A stretch of DNA of 64,000 nucleotides from Cordilura impudica (GCA_963682025.1 OY821520.1:186710758-186774757); one strand, 5' to 3'; shown: positions 1 through 12,117, counted from the stretch's first letter. A program made the numbers and translations. The notes: a model not told the origin generated them from the sequence alone.

Positions 1-130
1 TTTCTTACACATAAGTTAGTACGAAATATCAACAAAATGATTACCGTTAATTTATGCCAGAATTTAAAATTTTAATAACCGCTCACGTGGGAGTTTGTTA
101 TGGTTATAATGGAACAAAGTTATGTATGAA

Positions 131-2516
131 TTATTCGTTTGGATATTTTCTCTTGAGAGTGTCTTTCTTGCAATCCGGATACAACTTTCTGTGCTCCTGC
201 ACGCATTGTAGTAAACGTTGTTTTAGTTCTTCATCTGCAGTGATCAAACCGTGAAAATCTTGCATGAGCTTTACCGATCTCTCAGCAACGTCATTTATTG
301 GCTTCAGATCAGAAATAAATTCTCTGGCTTTTATATATGATGCGTTTTCATTCCATAAAATGGGAGAAACTGTTAAAAAATCATCAGGTATTTTCAAATT
401 TATAAGAGTATCTTTGCTTTTGTTGTTTATAAAGTCGCACATTTGTTTTTCTGCAAGACAAATAAAGTTAATAAAAGACATACAATTAAAAATAGTAACA
501 TGTGCTTACTTAATAAAAAATCAGTGCTTCCCTCATCTAGAATATAGCGTTTTATATTATTGGAAACATTTTCTTTACTAAAGTTTGCCACCATCTTTGC
601 CTTTGTTTCCAATTCCACATCATTGTCAAATAAAGAAAATATGGCACATTCTGGCGACAAATACCACAAGTGTTGACAAAACTTCCCGAAAGCTGATTTC
701 GATATTTCTTTGTCGATGTTTTCATATTGTTTCAATGTTTTGAGGAATATAAATCCTGGTACGGCGCCTTTAATGCTGACGGACAGGTTATCCACGGCTT
801 CACATATGTTGTGACTATAAACAAACTCAAAGCAAGTAATCCGTCTTTTTCTTGGTCTGTTAAACTGAACTCTGATTGAAGCAGACACATTTTTAGCGAA
901 TATATCGCCTTGGCCATCCAACGTGCGTGGTGCATTGCTCCTGGTGGTCTGATTGTTAGTTTGTTGTCGGTACTTCCACCCATAAATATAATGCACAACT
1001 CTATTAACTCTCTATAATCATTTCTTGTTTGTTTTTTTTTTTAATTGAGCTGAATAAAAAATTAAAAGATCTTTAAAAGATCTTTAATTTTTTCAGGCGA
1101 AAAATGTTTATTTATATCATTTTGAAAATATTGAATATTGCGGCTGTTAATGTTACTCCAATTCTCCTTAAATTTTTTGAAAAGAGTTACGGCGGGCCCG
1201 ACTTTATTTTCACTGAGTTTACATTCAAAAGCACTTTTAAGAACAAGCTCATACACATGATGACGGCAAGCGAAGAATAATAATTCTCTGTCGAACTTTT
1301 GTTCTAATTGTACGCAAGCACCTTTAAAACGACCAGTGTTAGATGCAGTTGTATCGCAACATAAAATTTGCACGCTGTCTTCTAAATTCCAGTTCACTAT
1401 TGAGGACCAAACGGCTTGTGCTTGCTCTTTGCCGGAAGAATTTTCTAACTTTGGTACTGCAATAAGTTGTTCATTTTTTCCATAAGTGATAAGTACTGGT
1501 AATCGTTCTTCCTTGCCATTTTTTATATTTATAGCAGCCATTAATTTACCATCCCAATGTAATGTAACAACTTCTGGAATATTACTTTTAAAATCACTTT
1601 TTAAAGCTTCTGCACGTTCTTTTCTTTTTTCTACCCTAGTTCTTTGAATAGATGATTTGTTGATTGGATAATCATCGATATTATGGCCAAGTGCTTCCAT
1701 GGTAGCCTGAACAATAAAAACTGCATCTCTAACACTCAATTGGCATCTATCAAAAGCTGATACCAATTTTGGAGTAAGGAACTCTTTTCTTCCTCGTCTT
1801 TTTAATACCTCTTCTTTTTTTAGTAGTAAAACAGGTGAGATTGTATTATCCGAGTCCTCTGAGGTGGAATCATCTGATGGAAAAACATAACAAGCATTAG
1901 ACGTCGTAGCTTCTTCGGTTTTTAAGCGCCTTTGTTCAAATGCCAATTCCCTTTGCCGTTTTCGATCCTCTTTTTCAGCCAAAATGTTATCTACACCTGC
2001 CAAATGACCCGGGCGACCTGTTTCTCTCTGTCGTTGTAAAAACAATCTATCCTCCTCAATTGCTATTGTAGTTAATGCATCAGCATGTGCGATGTCAAAC
2101 AAGTTATCCAAATTATCAACGAATTTTCTTTCACGGGCTTTAAACGCATCAGTTGTATTTTTTGATCCCTTTTGCAGTTTTCTCCAAACATTATGCAGAT
2201 CTGTAAGTTTTTTAACACTGTTTGGAAGAGCTTTGGTGGGAAGTCTACTTTTTTCCCAAAATATCACGCATTCCCGAATCACAAGATTTGCACTTGCACT
2301 AACTGTTAATTTTACTTGACGAGTATTAAAAAACAAAACTGATAGAACTTGTCTATTTGATGGAAGCTTTGTTCCATTTATTTGATGTTTTACATCTCCC
2401 ACTAAATATATTTTTTTGATAGAGCTGCGTAACGCGAGATACATGTTGATCTTAATGATTTCAATTAGCACTGAAGGTTTTTTCACAATTAAAAATAAGT
2501 AAATGTTCCACAACAC
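131..2516 (-). pseudogene. hAT-like transposase-family gene, broken
   Basis: Four collinear pieces on the minus strand form one gene of a transposase-like family widespread in arthropods and Hydra. The N-terminal piece (2516-1062) carries GTKLPSNRQVLSVLFFN, a Lys/Glu-rich linker, then HWDGK, CDTTASNTGR and ACRHHVYELVL. The D...D-x-x-ASN...C-x-x-H order resembles the RNase H-like core of hAT transposases (inference). The C-terminal part runs from about 1017 (NDYRELIEL) through PGAMHHARWMAKAIYSLK, then HLWYLSPECAIFSLFDN, then IPDDFLTVSP and VEEHRK-like sequence (QEHRKLYPDCKK). A 59-bp intron at 509-451 (GTAAGCACA...CTTGCAG) keeps frame across LLK|KQMCDF. Breaks: an 11-bp tandem duplication plus an 11-T run near 1032-1085 gives a stop, and a one-base frameshift lies near 748. 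The true N-terminal start is uncertain because the first ~50 residues look non-homologous. I saw no terminal repeats. Confidence 0.72.
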
Positions 2517-3426
2517 AAAACAGCGAATAGCTGTAAATTACTAATAAATCCAAATCATTTATAAATAAACGTTGCACAAAAGAGACCTGTAAATTGCGAG
2601 CAATTTTGTATATGCTTCGAGTTCTTAATAAAAAAAAAAGCAAAACCAATAGCATTGAAAACAAATTATGCAGAAATACAACAATAAATATTATTTTTTT
2701 TAATATTAAATATTAGTTTGTACTTATTTCTGTCTCCACTGCTGCTGTTGCAGAATATTTACTTTAAGTTTATGTAGAATCAAAGAAGAGAAATACTAAA
2801 ACAATTGTAAACCAAATTAAATCATGCACATGATAAGCGTATGAAGTTTGTCTTCTTTGTTGTATTATTCAAATTTACGTGGGCCAGAAAGGGTTAGTAT
2901 TGGCTACAGATGGGTAGTTTTTATAATAATTATCATATTTCATAATGTTGTTATTAAATTTGTCTATCAAAAGTTTTTTTTTTAGAAATTCCATATATAG
3001 CCTTATATGACCCCAAATATAAACTTTGACCGAGTCTTGGCATGGGTTAACATTGTCCAAAAGGTTTAATATTTGTAATTTAGCTCTTCTAGACTATTTG
3101 GAACAATATTAGAGGGTATGCATATCATATTTGAAAAAAAAAAACAAACCCATATAAGGGACATGCTAATGTATATGTATATATTACACACAAAATACAA
3201 TCAAAAGTTATTGTTGTGTTTTTCTTTAAATAAATTAATACATATTTTTTTTTTTTCAAGTCTACATTGTTTTTTCTATTAACAAGTAGGTAGTTTAGCG
3301 TTATTTGCTTTAGGTGTTGGTGAATTTTTACTCCCTTTATATTAACTCGTAGTGTCTGCCTCTCTGCCTGTCGATAAAATTTTTGATCGATTTTTAACCC
3401 CTTTTCCGTGGGACTAAGGGAAGCGC
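2517..3426. other. intergenic, no gene seen
   Basis: AT-rich sequence with A and T runs. The short ORFs here lack recognisable motifs. I see nothing supportable. Confidence 0.5.
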
Positions 3427-3815
3427 TTGGTAAAAGTGGGAAAATGCATGCTAAATTATGGTAAAATGCCTGTTAAGTCTATAGGAAATGCATGCCAAAT
3501 GGTAAAAATGCATGTCAAAAATGGCAAAATGTTTGCTAAATTTGGGCAAATTTATGGGAAAATGCATGCTAAAAATGGGAATTTTTCTGTCAAAAATGAG
3601 AAAAATTTGCATGCTAAATATAGGGAAATTGCATGCTAAACATAAGGTAAATGCATGCTGAATTAAGAAAAATGATTTCCAAAGCTGCAAATAAAAAAAA
3701 TCTTTCCAAAAAACAAAAACATGCACATGACATGCATTTTTACCATTTAGCATGCATTTCCTATAGACTTAACAGGCATTTTCCCATAATTTAGCGTGCA
3801 TTTTCCCATTTCTGT
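3427..3815. repeat. foldback minisatellite built on ATGCATGC
   Basis: The left arm (about 3434-3518) contains repeated GGAAAATGCATGCTAAA-type units and the segment GCCTGTTAAGTCTATAGGAA. The right arm (about 3727-3813) is its reverse complement with only a few mismatches. The ~208-bp spacer holds further units of the same motif, so the whole can fold into a long hairpin. The ORFs read through it on both strands are artefacts of the repeat. Confidence 0.75.
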
Positions 3816-4081
3816 ACAGCAAAACCAATTCTCTCCTTTCCCGTGACTCAATTGATCTGAAACTTTGCACGCAGGCTAGTGGCGATGGAAAAAATGATCT
3901 AACAAATTTTTTTAGTGATGCTAAAACAATGGAAACTTTTAAATTTTTCTACCAGAGTTGATCAAAAAATGTACAAAGGTTTAATTTTTATTATATCATT
4001 ACCACAACGACCACAAAAACAACAAGTCCAACTATGACAACAATACATTTAGAATAACAACAAGAACAATATAGGAACATC

Positions 4082-4405
4082 ATATTTTTAATTTTTTTTA
4101 ATTTTTCAGAGATTTCCCTGGACCTGTTCCATCGCTTTTAATGATTTTTGAAATAGAAATCTTCCCATGACCTTGGTGAATCATCCTCACTAAAAATGAT
4201 CACCCTAGCTGTCCTATTGAGGGCGTGATCGGATCATGACAAGAACAACATAGAAAATCATATTTTTTCAAGACTTTTTTTAGTTCTTCATTCAAATCTC
4301 GGGCCCTAATTAACGGATTTGGGCGATTTTAAATGGCAAACTTCCCAGAGTGTTAGTGAATCATTTTTTATGCCAACGAGCACCCTAGCTGCCCGATTGA
4401 AGTTG
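4082..4405. repeat. two degenerate copies of a dispersed repeat
   Basis: Two imperfect direct copies share a T-run, a 'ttca.. tctcggg' block, 'cttccca...gagtgttagtgaatcat' and 'caccctagctg(t/c)cc(t/c)attgag'. A related segment with GACGG runs occurs at about 24270-24480. The downstream end is cut by the INE-1-like copy that starts near 4408. Confidence 0.45.
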
Positions 4406-4407
4406 TT

Positions 4408-4911
4408 CCCAACACAAATGACCCCTATGAGATCGACCTATATTGCCATAATATCCAAATTATCATATAGATCTTGGTCAAATTGGGTTTGTATGTGTTT
4501 ATTACATCCATTAATCAGCAGTCTAAAAATAAACCCTAAAGGGCAATTCTTAGTTATAGCCCCCATATGAAGCTGCTTCCCGATCTTCACTTAAATCTAT
4601 CAAAAACATAAATATTGTACAGATTTTTCTCAAATTTGGTTTGTAAATGTTTTTTTTTTTTTTGCAAAAAATGAGCGACTCTAAAAATATGGTCAGGTTC
4701 ATTTTCAACCTAGTTCCCAGAAAAATGTACCATCCGATATGAACTTTTTCAGATCTGCACGCAAAAAAAAATAATAAAAATTCCATTCAGGTTTGGTTTA
4801 TGCTTATTTTCTATAGCCAATTTGTTGGACCTAAGACCAATTCTCTAAACGCTTGGTATAGGGTATCGTACAGTCGATCAATACCGACTACAATTTTCTT
4901 ATTTGTTATTT
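4408..4911 (+). mobile_element. INE-1/DINE-1-like Helentron copy, 5'-truncated
   Basis: Matches the family consensus visible across this window, from 'acccctatgagatcgac' through 'gcttcccgatcttcactt' and 'catatctgca' to the 3' end 'ggtatagggtatcgta...ttcttatttgtt'. The 3' hairpin (cagtcgatcaataccgactac) is degenerate. The 5' half with the GTCC microsatellite is missing. Confidence 0.75.
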
Positions 4912-5514
4912 TTATATTTAATATTTTATTTAGTATACATTTTACATATATTTATTTCAAATTATATGTTGTTTGAAAGGCATTGAAGTTATAATACCAA
5001 TATATATTTATAATAAATGTTTTAATTTAAAATTCATATGTACCTCCATAAAAAGCCACCACAAGATATACGGTTTTATTAAATGCCATGAGCATGTCTT
5101 GTATGTTATCCAATAACATGGTTTCTTTGGATCAATATGTGAAAAATCTACCTTTTCCTCCGTTTTGGTATTTCCTCCTGTTTTATAACATATCCAAGTT
5201 TCATCGCGATCTGTGGGTGCCTCGCAAGTGAAAAAATTACTTCATTGTTTATTTTATGTCGCATTACAAACAAAAAATTTCTTCGCTTCAAAGCGTCATC
5301 TCAAATATATGTAAAGTGCATATGTAGGTATGTACAAAAACCGTACATCACATATGACAACTCTTACGAAAACTGAGAATAGTGGAAATTAGAAGTATAA
5401 ATGCAAAAAATATTCAAAATACAAAAATAACGATTGTTTGTTTGGACAGAGTTGTATCTTCTGAAATTAATACAAAGTAAAGCTGTATGGTACGAAAACT
5501 GAATCTAACCACAC
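4912..5514. other. intergenic, no gene seen
   Basis: AT-rich. The block around 5195-5225 (catatccaagtttcatcgcgatctgtggg) has the look of a dispersed repeat, but I find no second copy in the window. Confidence 0.4.
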
Positions 5515-5640
5515 TGCTCATAGGCCTGACTTTAGGTGAGTGTTAAAGCGCTGACCAAAAAGTGCAAGTACGAGTGTATGTGAAGGTTCATGGTTCAAAA
5601 CCTCACGGCCGCCCTAAGTAGAAAAAATTTTCATATAGAA
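5515..5640 (+). repeat. possible tRNA-derived SINE head
   Basis: Contains an A-box-like stretch (ggtgagtgttaaagcgctga) and, about 45 bp later, a B-box-like GGTTCAAAACC (consensus GGTTCGAATCC). The folding of a functional tRNA is not obvious and no intact acceptor stem is seen. It may equally be chance. Confidence 0.25.
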
Positions 5641-5817
5641 AAAATCTATTCAATTAAAACATAACAATTATCACAATGTTCAATAAATCGCTTATGAAGG
5701 CTGAAATGCCAGAAACCGGTCCGATTAAGAATACAGTGCAGTTATGAATTTTTGAAATATATAATTTCTTCTTCTTTACCACGCACCATTTCAACACTTT
5801 TTTGGTTTCTTATTATT

Positions 5818-6055
5818 GTTGACAAATTTAATAAATATACACATAGCATATTTGAAATTTTATGTATATGTTAGTAGCAATTTTAAATGCAATTTACTCA
5901 AAATGAAGGAAAAAATTTAAAAATCTGTAAGTCTGGGGAACAGCTAAAAAGAAATACCTTTCAAATAATATAAGCTTGGTCAAAAGCGGGATAAAACGTT
6001 AGAACAAAAAATCGGTAACAAAAAATCGCCTAGCCTATTAATATTATAGATGAGT
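5818..6055 (+). repeat. dispersed repeat R2, copy 1
   Basis: About 240 bp matching 22026-22263 with roughly 85% identity by eye. Shared blocks include 'atgttagtagcaa(t/c)tttaaatgc', 'aatttactcaaaa', 'gaacagctaaaaagaaata' and the end 'ttaatattatagat'. No coding potential. The termini resemble those of the 142-bp-array elements, which end in 'ttagtatagat'. Confidence 0.7.
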
Positions 6056-6999
6056 TTCACGCAAAATTTCTAATTCTAAAAGAATATTATATTAATCTAG
6101 AATAATAAAAGTTTTAAATAAAATGATTACTAGTAATCAAATGTATAACCCTAATTTATTTAAAACAATTAACATATGACTTAGGCCTCTTTCATTATTA
6201 TAGGCACATATATCTACTGGGAATACGCGTTTTACTTAAACATTTACAACCAATCTTTAAACAGTCCTGAGTCTATAGTTTAATTAAATGAGCCCAAACC
6301 TATTACCGATTTTCAAAACAAACCGAACAAAATAACCGTCTACCACTATAATTATGATAAAATGTTCACCAAAAGTTTCCATTGCTTCATTTTTTTTTAA
6401 TTGTCGTTGATTTTATTTATTTTTTTTTTTGGCATAAATGTAAATATGACTTAAGTGTTAAATGGTTTTAACAAAACTCTGACATCTGTCTCTGCCACAC
6501 ACTCTCCACGAAAAACCTTCTTGAATGCCAAATTACATATAAAATAGTGTTGTTTGAAATATCTGCTTGACTTGGCTGCTATTAATAGTGCGTGTATTTC
6601 CAATAACAATATCTATGATTATGGACTTGTTAATGATTATGCGTGCAGAATTGGTAAGAAAAAACTGCATAAAAATATAACAACTAGGCGTTTCCTATCT
6701 GGAAAATAAAAATATTGAATAATAATGTCACTTGGCAAATCAAGAGTAATTGTGTTTTGAAATAATATCATGAAAGTAGTTAATATACATACGAATACAT
6801 ACATACTTATTAACATGGGTGGATCATTAAAACAACACAAGGAAAGTTGAATTATTTTTTAGTTAAGAAGGAACTTCGATTATTTATGGAAAATACAGCA
6901 AAAATCTCTTAAGAGGCTTGATATTAAAAATTTACATGAAGTATCTAATAGTTTTGCAAAAATAAAGTAATTATTATTGATCTACTGCCGGATCTCGGT
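6056..6999. other. intergenic, no gene seen
   Basis: AT-rich, with homopolymer T near 6410-6430. No motif-bearing ORF and no repeat copy that I can match elsewhere in the window. Confidence 0.4.
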
Positions 7000-9632
7000 A
7001 AACGATATTTCGACGTAGCATGGAATTAAACAGCAATATTATATATTCACTTTGTATGAGAAGTACCATGCTCATTACTCCGATTCCGCCATTATTTGAC
7101 TCTACTATTCAGAATAAGGACTTCTATGTTCTCTCTATCATACTTCGTTCATATATTTTACTCCGTATTTCATATGCGTCTTCCACGTACGATCCTGTAC
7201 AGTTGAGACTACTCCCATTAATAATATATGTACTAACACAGAGTTTAACAAGTCTCGCTGTCATAGTGCTCCAGATATTTTATTATATATATTTACTTTT
7301 TACGAGAGATGCCACGCCCTCTGCCCTGATCCCGGCCAATTTCTGTTTTGACTATGTAGATTTATAACTGATAAACTAGCACAAAGTTTAAAGATTCTCG
7401 CTAATGTTGTATTCTACGCATATTACGATTCATTTCCAATTCTTCTAATTTTTAACTCTTACGGACAACAAAATTTCAATACTCTCACTACCATAGTATT
7501 CTAGAAGATATGTATGATGATAAATATTAACTTTATATGGGAGGTGTCGCACCCTCTAATCCGATCGCGTTCATTTTTGGCTCAATTGCTTAGATTAGAT
7601 TAAGTAAGGAATTAACACAAAATCTTGCCAAGCCCTCAGTATCAATTGTATTTCAGAAAACATCAATTAAATTTCAGAAAGTATCAATTGTATTTCAGAA
7701 AACATCAATTCAATTTCAGAAGGCATCAGCAGTACGGTATCAACTGATCCGTAGTTGTTTACTTATGTACGCTCTTGCGTTTTTCATTGTTAATTTATAT
7801 TAAATATATTAATTTATTAATTTACTAGATGTAACCCGGTGTGCTTCGCTACACCCTCCCCCTTCCCCACCCCCGCGAATCGTTTTGAGGGCTCACGCAA
7901 AGTCCCAAGGCTCTCACTAATACAGTATTTCGGATATGTCACATTTAATATTAAGTTTGTGTAGGGGTGCCACGCGCATTTGTCCAATCCCGCCCATTTT
8001 TTTGTCTGACTATTCACGTTAATAACAGATGACTTGAGACAAATTTGCAAAGCTTTCTCTATCATATTAATATACATGATATTTAAAATTTACTTTGTGT
8101 GGGAGGTGCCACGCCCGCTAAAAATATTTAAAAAATTACAGCCAGTAAGACCCTCTGAAAATCTCAGGAAGGTCAGATGAGTAGTTACGGAGATTACCTC
8201 CTACAAACAAACAAACAAACATACACATATGTATTACATCTTTATTATGTTAGTATAGATTATTATCATAGATTTTTTTTTTTTTTAATATTTGCTGATA
8301 TACTCGTACAATGTTTTTTGGTTTTTTCATTCGGTACAACTATTATCAAATTTTTCGGCGTTCCTACCCTGGAGCAAGGTACATGTAGCTGCTCATGAGA
8401 AGAAGATGGATTATCAAAATTAGATCTGGCAACACTTAGCTATTGGCCTTGAGCTTAGAATATCATTTGGCAATTTTTCTTTTTAGCGATTTTTGATTTC
8501 GCCCATTTTTGATTTTGAAGATTTTTTGGGCGATCTTTATTTTTCGCAATTTTCGGTTTTGGCGAATTTTTGATTTTGGCGATATATATTCTACGATAAA
8601 TCACATCATACATGAGGTGCCACGGCCTTTAATCCCATCCCGCCCAGTTTTTATTGGACTACTCACATTAATATCTGATGGACTTGTGCAAAATATCAAG
8701 TCTTTCCCTTTTATATGATATTAGATATCTACTTTGCAGGGGCGGTGCTACGCCCACTATTTCGATCACGCTCATTTTTTTGTTCGACTAATCATACAAA
8801 GAACCTATGGGCTGACGCTAAGCCACAAAGTTCTCTCTTTTACGGTACTCCAGATATATGACATTAAGTAGTTACTTTGCATGGGGAGTGCCACGCCCAT
8901 TAGTGTGAACCCGCCAATTTTTTGTCCGACTACTCATACTAAGATCTGATGGTGTCGTGCAAAGTGTCAAAGCTTCCCTTTTTAGTACACCAGTCATATG
9001 ATATCACATATTTACTTTGTACGGTCGGTGCCACGCCCACTGCTCCGATCACGCCTAATCTATGAATAACCTATGATAATCATATGAATAACCTATGAGC
9101 TCACATAAAGTCCCAATACTCTCACTATTACAGTACTCCAGATATGTGGCATTTTATATTTAATTTGTATTGCAGGCGCCACGCCAATTGGTCCGATACT
9201 GCCCATTTTTTGTCCGACAACACACGTTAATAATAGGTGACATCAGACAAATTTGAAAAGCTCTCTCTATCACAGTACTCGAGATATATAATATTGAATA
9301 ATTATTTGTATGGGAGGCCACGCCCACTTATCCGATCGCGCCCATTTCCGGCGTAGCTACTACTATTAACAATAGGTGACCTTACACAAAATTGCAAAGC
9401 TCTCCCTATCATAGTACTCAAGATATGTATATGATATTAAAAATTTTCTTTGTGTGGGAGGTGCCACGCCCACTAAAAATATTAAAAAAATTATAGCCTA
9501 TAGCACTTCCCATATCCGCAGTAAGCTTCTATGAAAATTTCAGGAAGATCAGATGGGTAGTTACGGAGATTACCTCCTACAAACAAACAAACAAACAAAC
9601 ACACATTACCTCTTTATAATATTAGTATAGAT
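7000..9632 (+). repeat. ~142-bp tandem repeat array in Helentron-like elements
   Basis: Units contain 'gaggtgccacgcccact', 'cgatc(a/c)cgcccattttt', 'gactactca..ttaatatctgatgg' and 'ctctctatcatagtactccagatat'. The GCCACGCCC block recurs at about 8614, 8744, 8887, 9028, 9177, 9318 and 9461, giving spacings of 130-149 bp. Two element ends are visible: 8195-8265 and 9565-9632. Both read 'gttacggagattacctcctac', then a CAAA run, then 'ttagtatagat'. A start-like boundary lies at 7826 (ctagatgtaacccggtgtgc). INE-1 of Drosophila also carries internal GCCACGCCCAC repeats, so a Helentron relationship is plausible. A partial copy lies in reverse at 61140-61770. Confidence 0.8.
7635..7735 (+). repeat. 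21-bp minisatellite, small locus
   Basis: About five units of the type ATTTCAGAAAACATCAATTAA, nested within the 142-bp array. The same unit forms the large arrays at 19855-20060 and, in reverse, at 20630-21630. Confidence 0.8.
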
Positions 9633-9642
9633 AAAACTTGCC

Positions 9643-10440
9643 ATGACTGTTAAATGGAAAAAATTTTTGGGAAATAATCCCAGACTTAAAGAACCCAGAA
9701 CTCTTGGCTCTTATGCCAACAGATTTCGTTTGTTAGATGATGATGAAGATTCAACAAGTATTGACGAAGGTGAAATTGTAACTTCAAAAGCTAAGGTTCC
9801 ACCAATAATTGTAGACATTGCTCATAGTTTCGCACTGGTTATAGGTTAAACCGGTAAATAATACAAATATAAAGAATATCTGTCGGAACAAAAATTATTT
9901 CGGAATCAATATCGGAATAAACTACTTAAATAATCAAAGCTTCAATTTTATACACATGAAATAAGAAATAAGAAAAAGTCTAAATTAGTGCTATTTGGTC
10001 TTCCATATCTAGTTACAAAAACCATTTTTGAGAAATTTAAAGCCACACATAACATAATATCATTAAGTATTAAAGAAATAAAAACAAAGAGGTCAAATGC
10101 CGACGATGCGCTTTAATCGTGATTAAATAACAAAACGTAAAATTATGAAATTTATGGTATTTCTATTAAATGGAGGAATCCGAAATATTCAATGTATGGT
10201 CTAAACATTGTAATAGGAATTTTATATACCCTGCATGTTCAGACAATCATGGTTATGCCGTTCGTGTATTAAATAAAAAATGAAAAACATTAATAACAAA
10301 GCTGATGATCCACGAGGCCCTTGCAGAAAAGAGTACTTAAAAATCCGATAAAGAGCTACGTCGCAAAGAAGTTTTATTCACCAAAGACCAAGAAATTTAT
10401 TCCCAGACTTAGCAGCGGTCAAATTCCCACAATTTCCAAA
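9643..10440 (+). pseudogene. LINE ORF1-like remnant
   Basis: The first 66 codons (9643-9843) read as the start of a Jockey-group ORF1: basic N-terminus, NRFRLLDDDEDSTSIDEGEI, then KVPPIIVDIA, which resembles the KVPPI(Y/V) stretch before the ORF1 core. A stop follows. Beyond it, broken frames contain a zinc-knuckle-like CSDNHGYAVR near 10228-10262. The placement fits an element whose endonuclease and reverse transcriptase fragments follow at 11135-12975. Identification is tentative because the core is too degraded to read. Confidence 0.4.
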
Positions 10441-11134
10441 TAACGAGAATTTACTCACGAGTTAGTAAATTTTCTGATATAATTGTTCAAATATGAACAT
10501 AGTTTATATAATTTAGCCTGCGTTTCACACACTGTGATATATTTAAGAATATTTTTTGTTATGTATTTTTAATGGTAAGAAAGCCCTAATTGATTGGAAT
10601 TACATACATATTTTTAATCTAGGATGGTTTTACTATCTGTTTTTCCAAGATAATACAACACATGTGGAAAATTCATAATATCACTTGTATGTAGACACAG
10701 GTATAATTATTAGTTCTAGATTGGTTTTAAGATTTTAATTTTAATAAAGATTCAGTATTGTATTGTACATTCACTCAACCAACCGAGTTGTCTCTCCACA
10801 TATAAACAATAATAAAAACAAAATATTGTAATAAAAACGAAAAAGAGGAATATGACATTTCAAAAAAAAGATTGTTTGACATCTATTTTGATGCCATTGA
10901 TGCACTTCAAAAATACAAAATATATATGACATATTAAGAGAACTAGGTACGATGCTCAAAAATGTTTTATAAATCTCTTAAAACTAATCTTCGTACTATG
11001 CATTGGAATGCTCAAGTAATAACAACAGAATCAACTGTTACACAACTAGAAATGTTTGTACCTATAAGTTACATACACAACAGCTCACCCTAACCTCCTT
11101 TGCGATGGCAATTGTTATATAGGGGAGCTATAAG
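10441..11134. other. AT-rich spacer within the decayed LINE
   Basis: No readable coding segment. By position it lies between the ORF1-like remnant and the endonuclease fragment of the same presumed element. Confidence 0.35.
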
Positions 11135-11344
11135 ATTTACCCATTTAAATTGTTCGCAGAGAAAAAGTTGAGATTATATTAATAAATGAAACAAACATAA
11201 AATTAAAATTGGAAAATATAAAATCTCCAGAGAAGATCATAGCAGTCATGGTAGTGGTGTTCTAATCGGAATTTTAGATTCTATTCAATATAAAATTGTA
11301 CCAAAATATAAAACATTTGATATTGAAAACATATCAACACTGTT
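11135..11344 (+). pseudogene. LINE APE-type endonuclease fragment
   Basis: In frame, with one slip, the translation reads NETNIKLKLEN and then REDHSSHGSGVLIGILDSI followed by QYKIVPKYKTFDIENIST. This corresponds to the R-x-D-R/H-x-x-x-x-G-G-G-V-x-I segment of APE-like endonucleases in Jockey-group LINEs. It is cut off at 11344 by an INE-1-like insertion. The rest of the element continues, rearranged, at 12118-12335 and 12656-12975. Confidence 0.65.
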
Positions 11345-12117
11345 AACAAGTAAGAAATTATAGTCGGTTTAGACCGACTATACGATACCCAATACCATGC
11401 GTTTAGAGACCCTATCTCTTCCGTCCAACTAATTCGATATAGAAAATAAACATAAAACAAATTTGAGTGGCATTTTTATTAATTTTTTTGGCTGCAGGTA
11501 TGAAAAAGTTCATATCTAGTGTTATATTTATATGCGGACTAGGTCGAAAAATGGACCGATCCTGACCATATTTGGTAAAGTCACTTACATTTTCAAAAAA
11601 TATATACAAACCAAATTTGAGAAAAATCTGTGCAATATTTTTGTTTTGTGATAGATTTAAGTGAAGATCGGAAAGCAGCTCTATATGGGGCCTATGACTA
11701 AGAATTGTCCTATAGGGATTATTTTTCAACTTCTTATTAATGGATATAATAAACACATACAAACTCAATTCGACTGAGATCTATTTGATAATTTGGATCT
11801 TATGGCAATTTAAGTCGATTTCATAGGGGTCATTTGTATGGGGACTAGGTCTGAACATGGACCGATTTTCTCCAATTTCAATAGCGTTCATCCTATATCA
11901 AATTACATCAAAATATATTCATATTTGCGACCTGTAGTTTGATTACAAGGTTTACATGGACACACAGACGGACGGACGGACGGACGGACATCGCTAAAAC
12001 GACTCAGAAAGTGAGTCGATCGGTAAAATAAAAGATGGGTCTAGGTCAAATATTTTTGGTAGTTACAAACAGCAGCACAAATCATTATACGCACATAGTG
12101 GTATCGGGTATAAAAAT
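11345..12117 (-). mobile_element. INE-1/DINE-1-like Helentron copy, full length
   Basis: Read on the minus strand it starts 'tttttatacccgatacc' and contains the GTCC microsatellite (gacggacggacggacggac at about 11963-11988 on plus). It ends with the hairpin AGTCGGTTTAGACCGACT and CTTACTTGTT. Subterminal inverted repeats (ACCCAATACCA and TGGTATCGGGT) face each other just inside the ends. Confidence 0.85.

Noticed and set aside
5515..5640. Functional tRNA gene
   Set aside because: Only box-like motifs are present; no acceptor stem or anticodon arm could be formed by eye.
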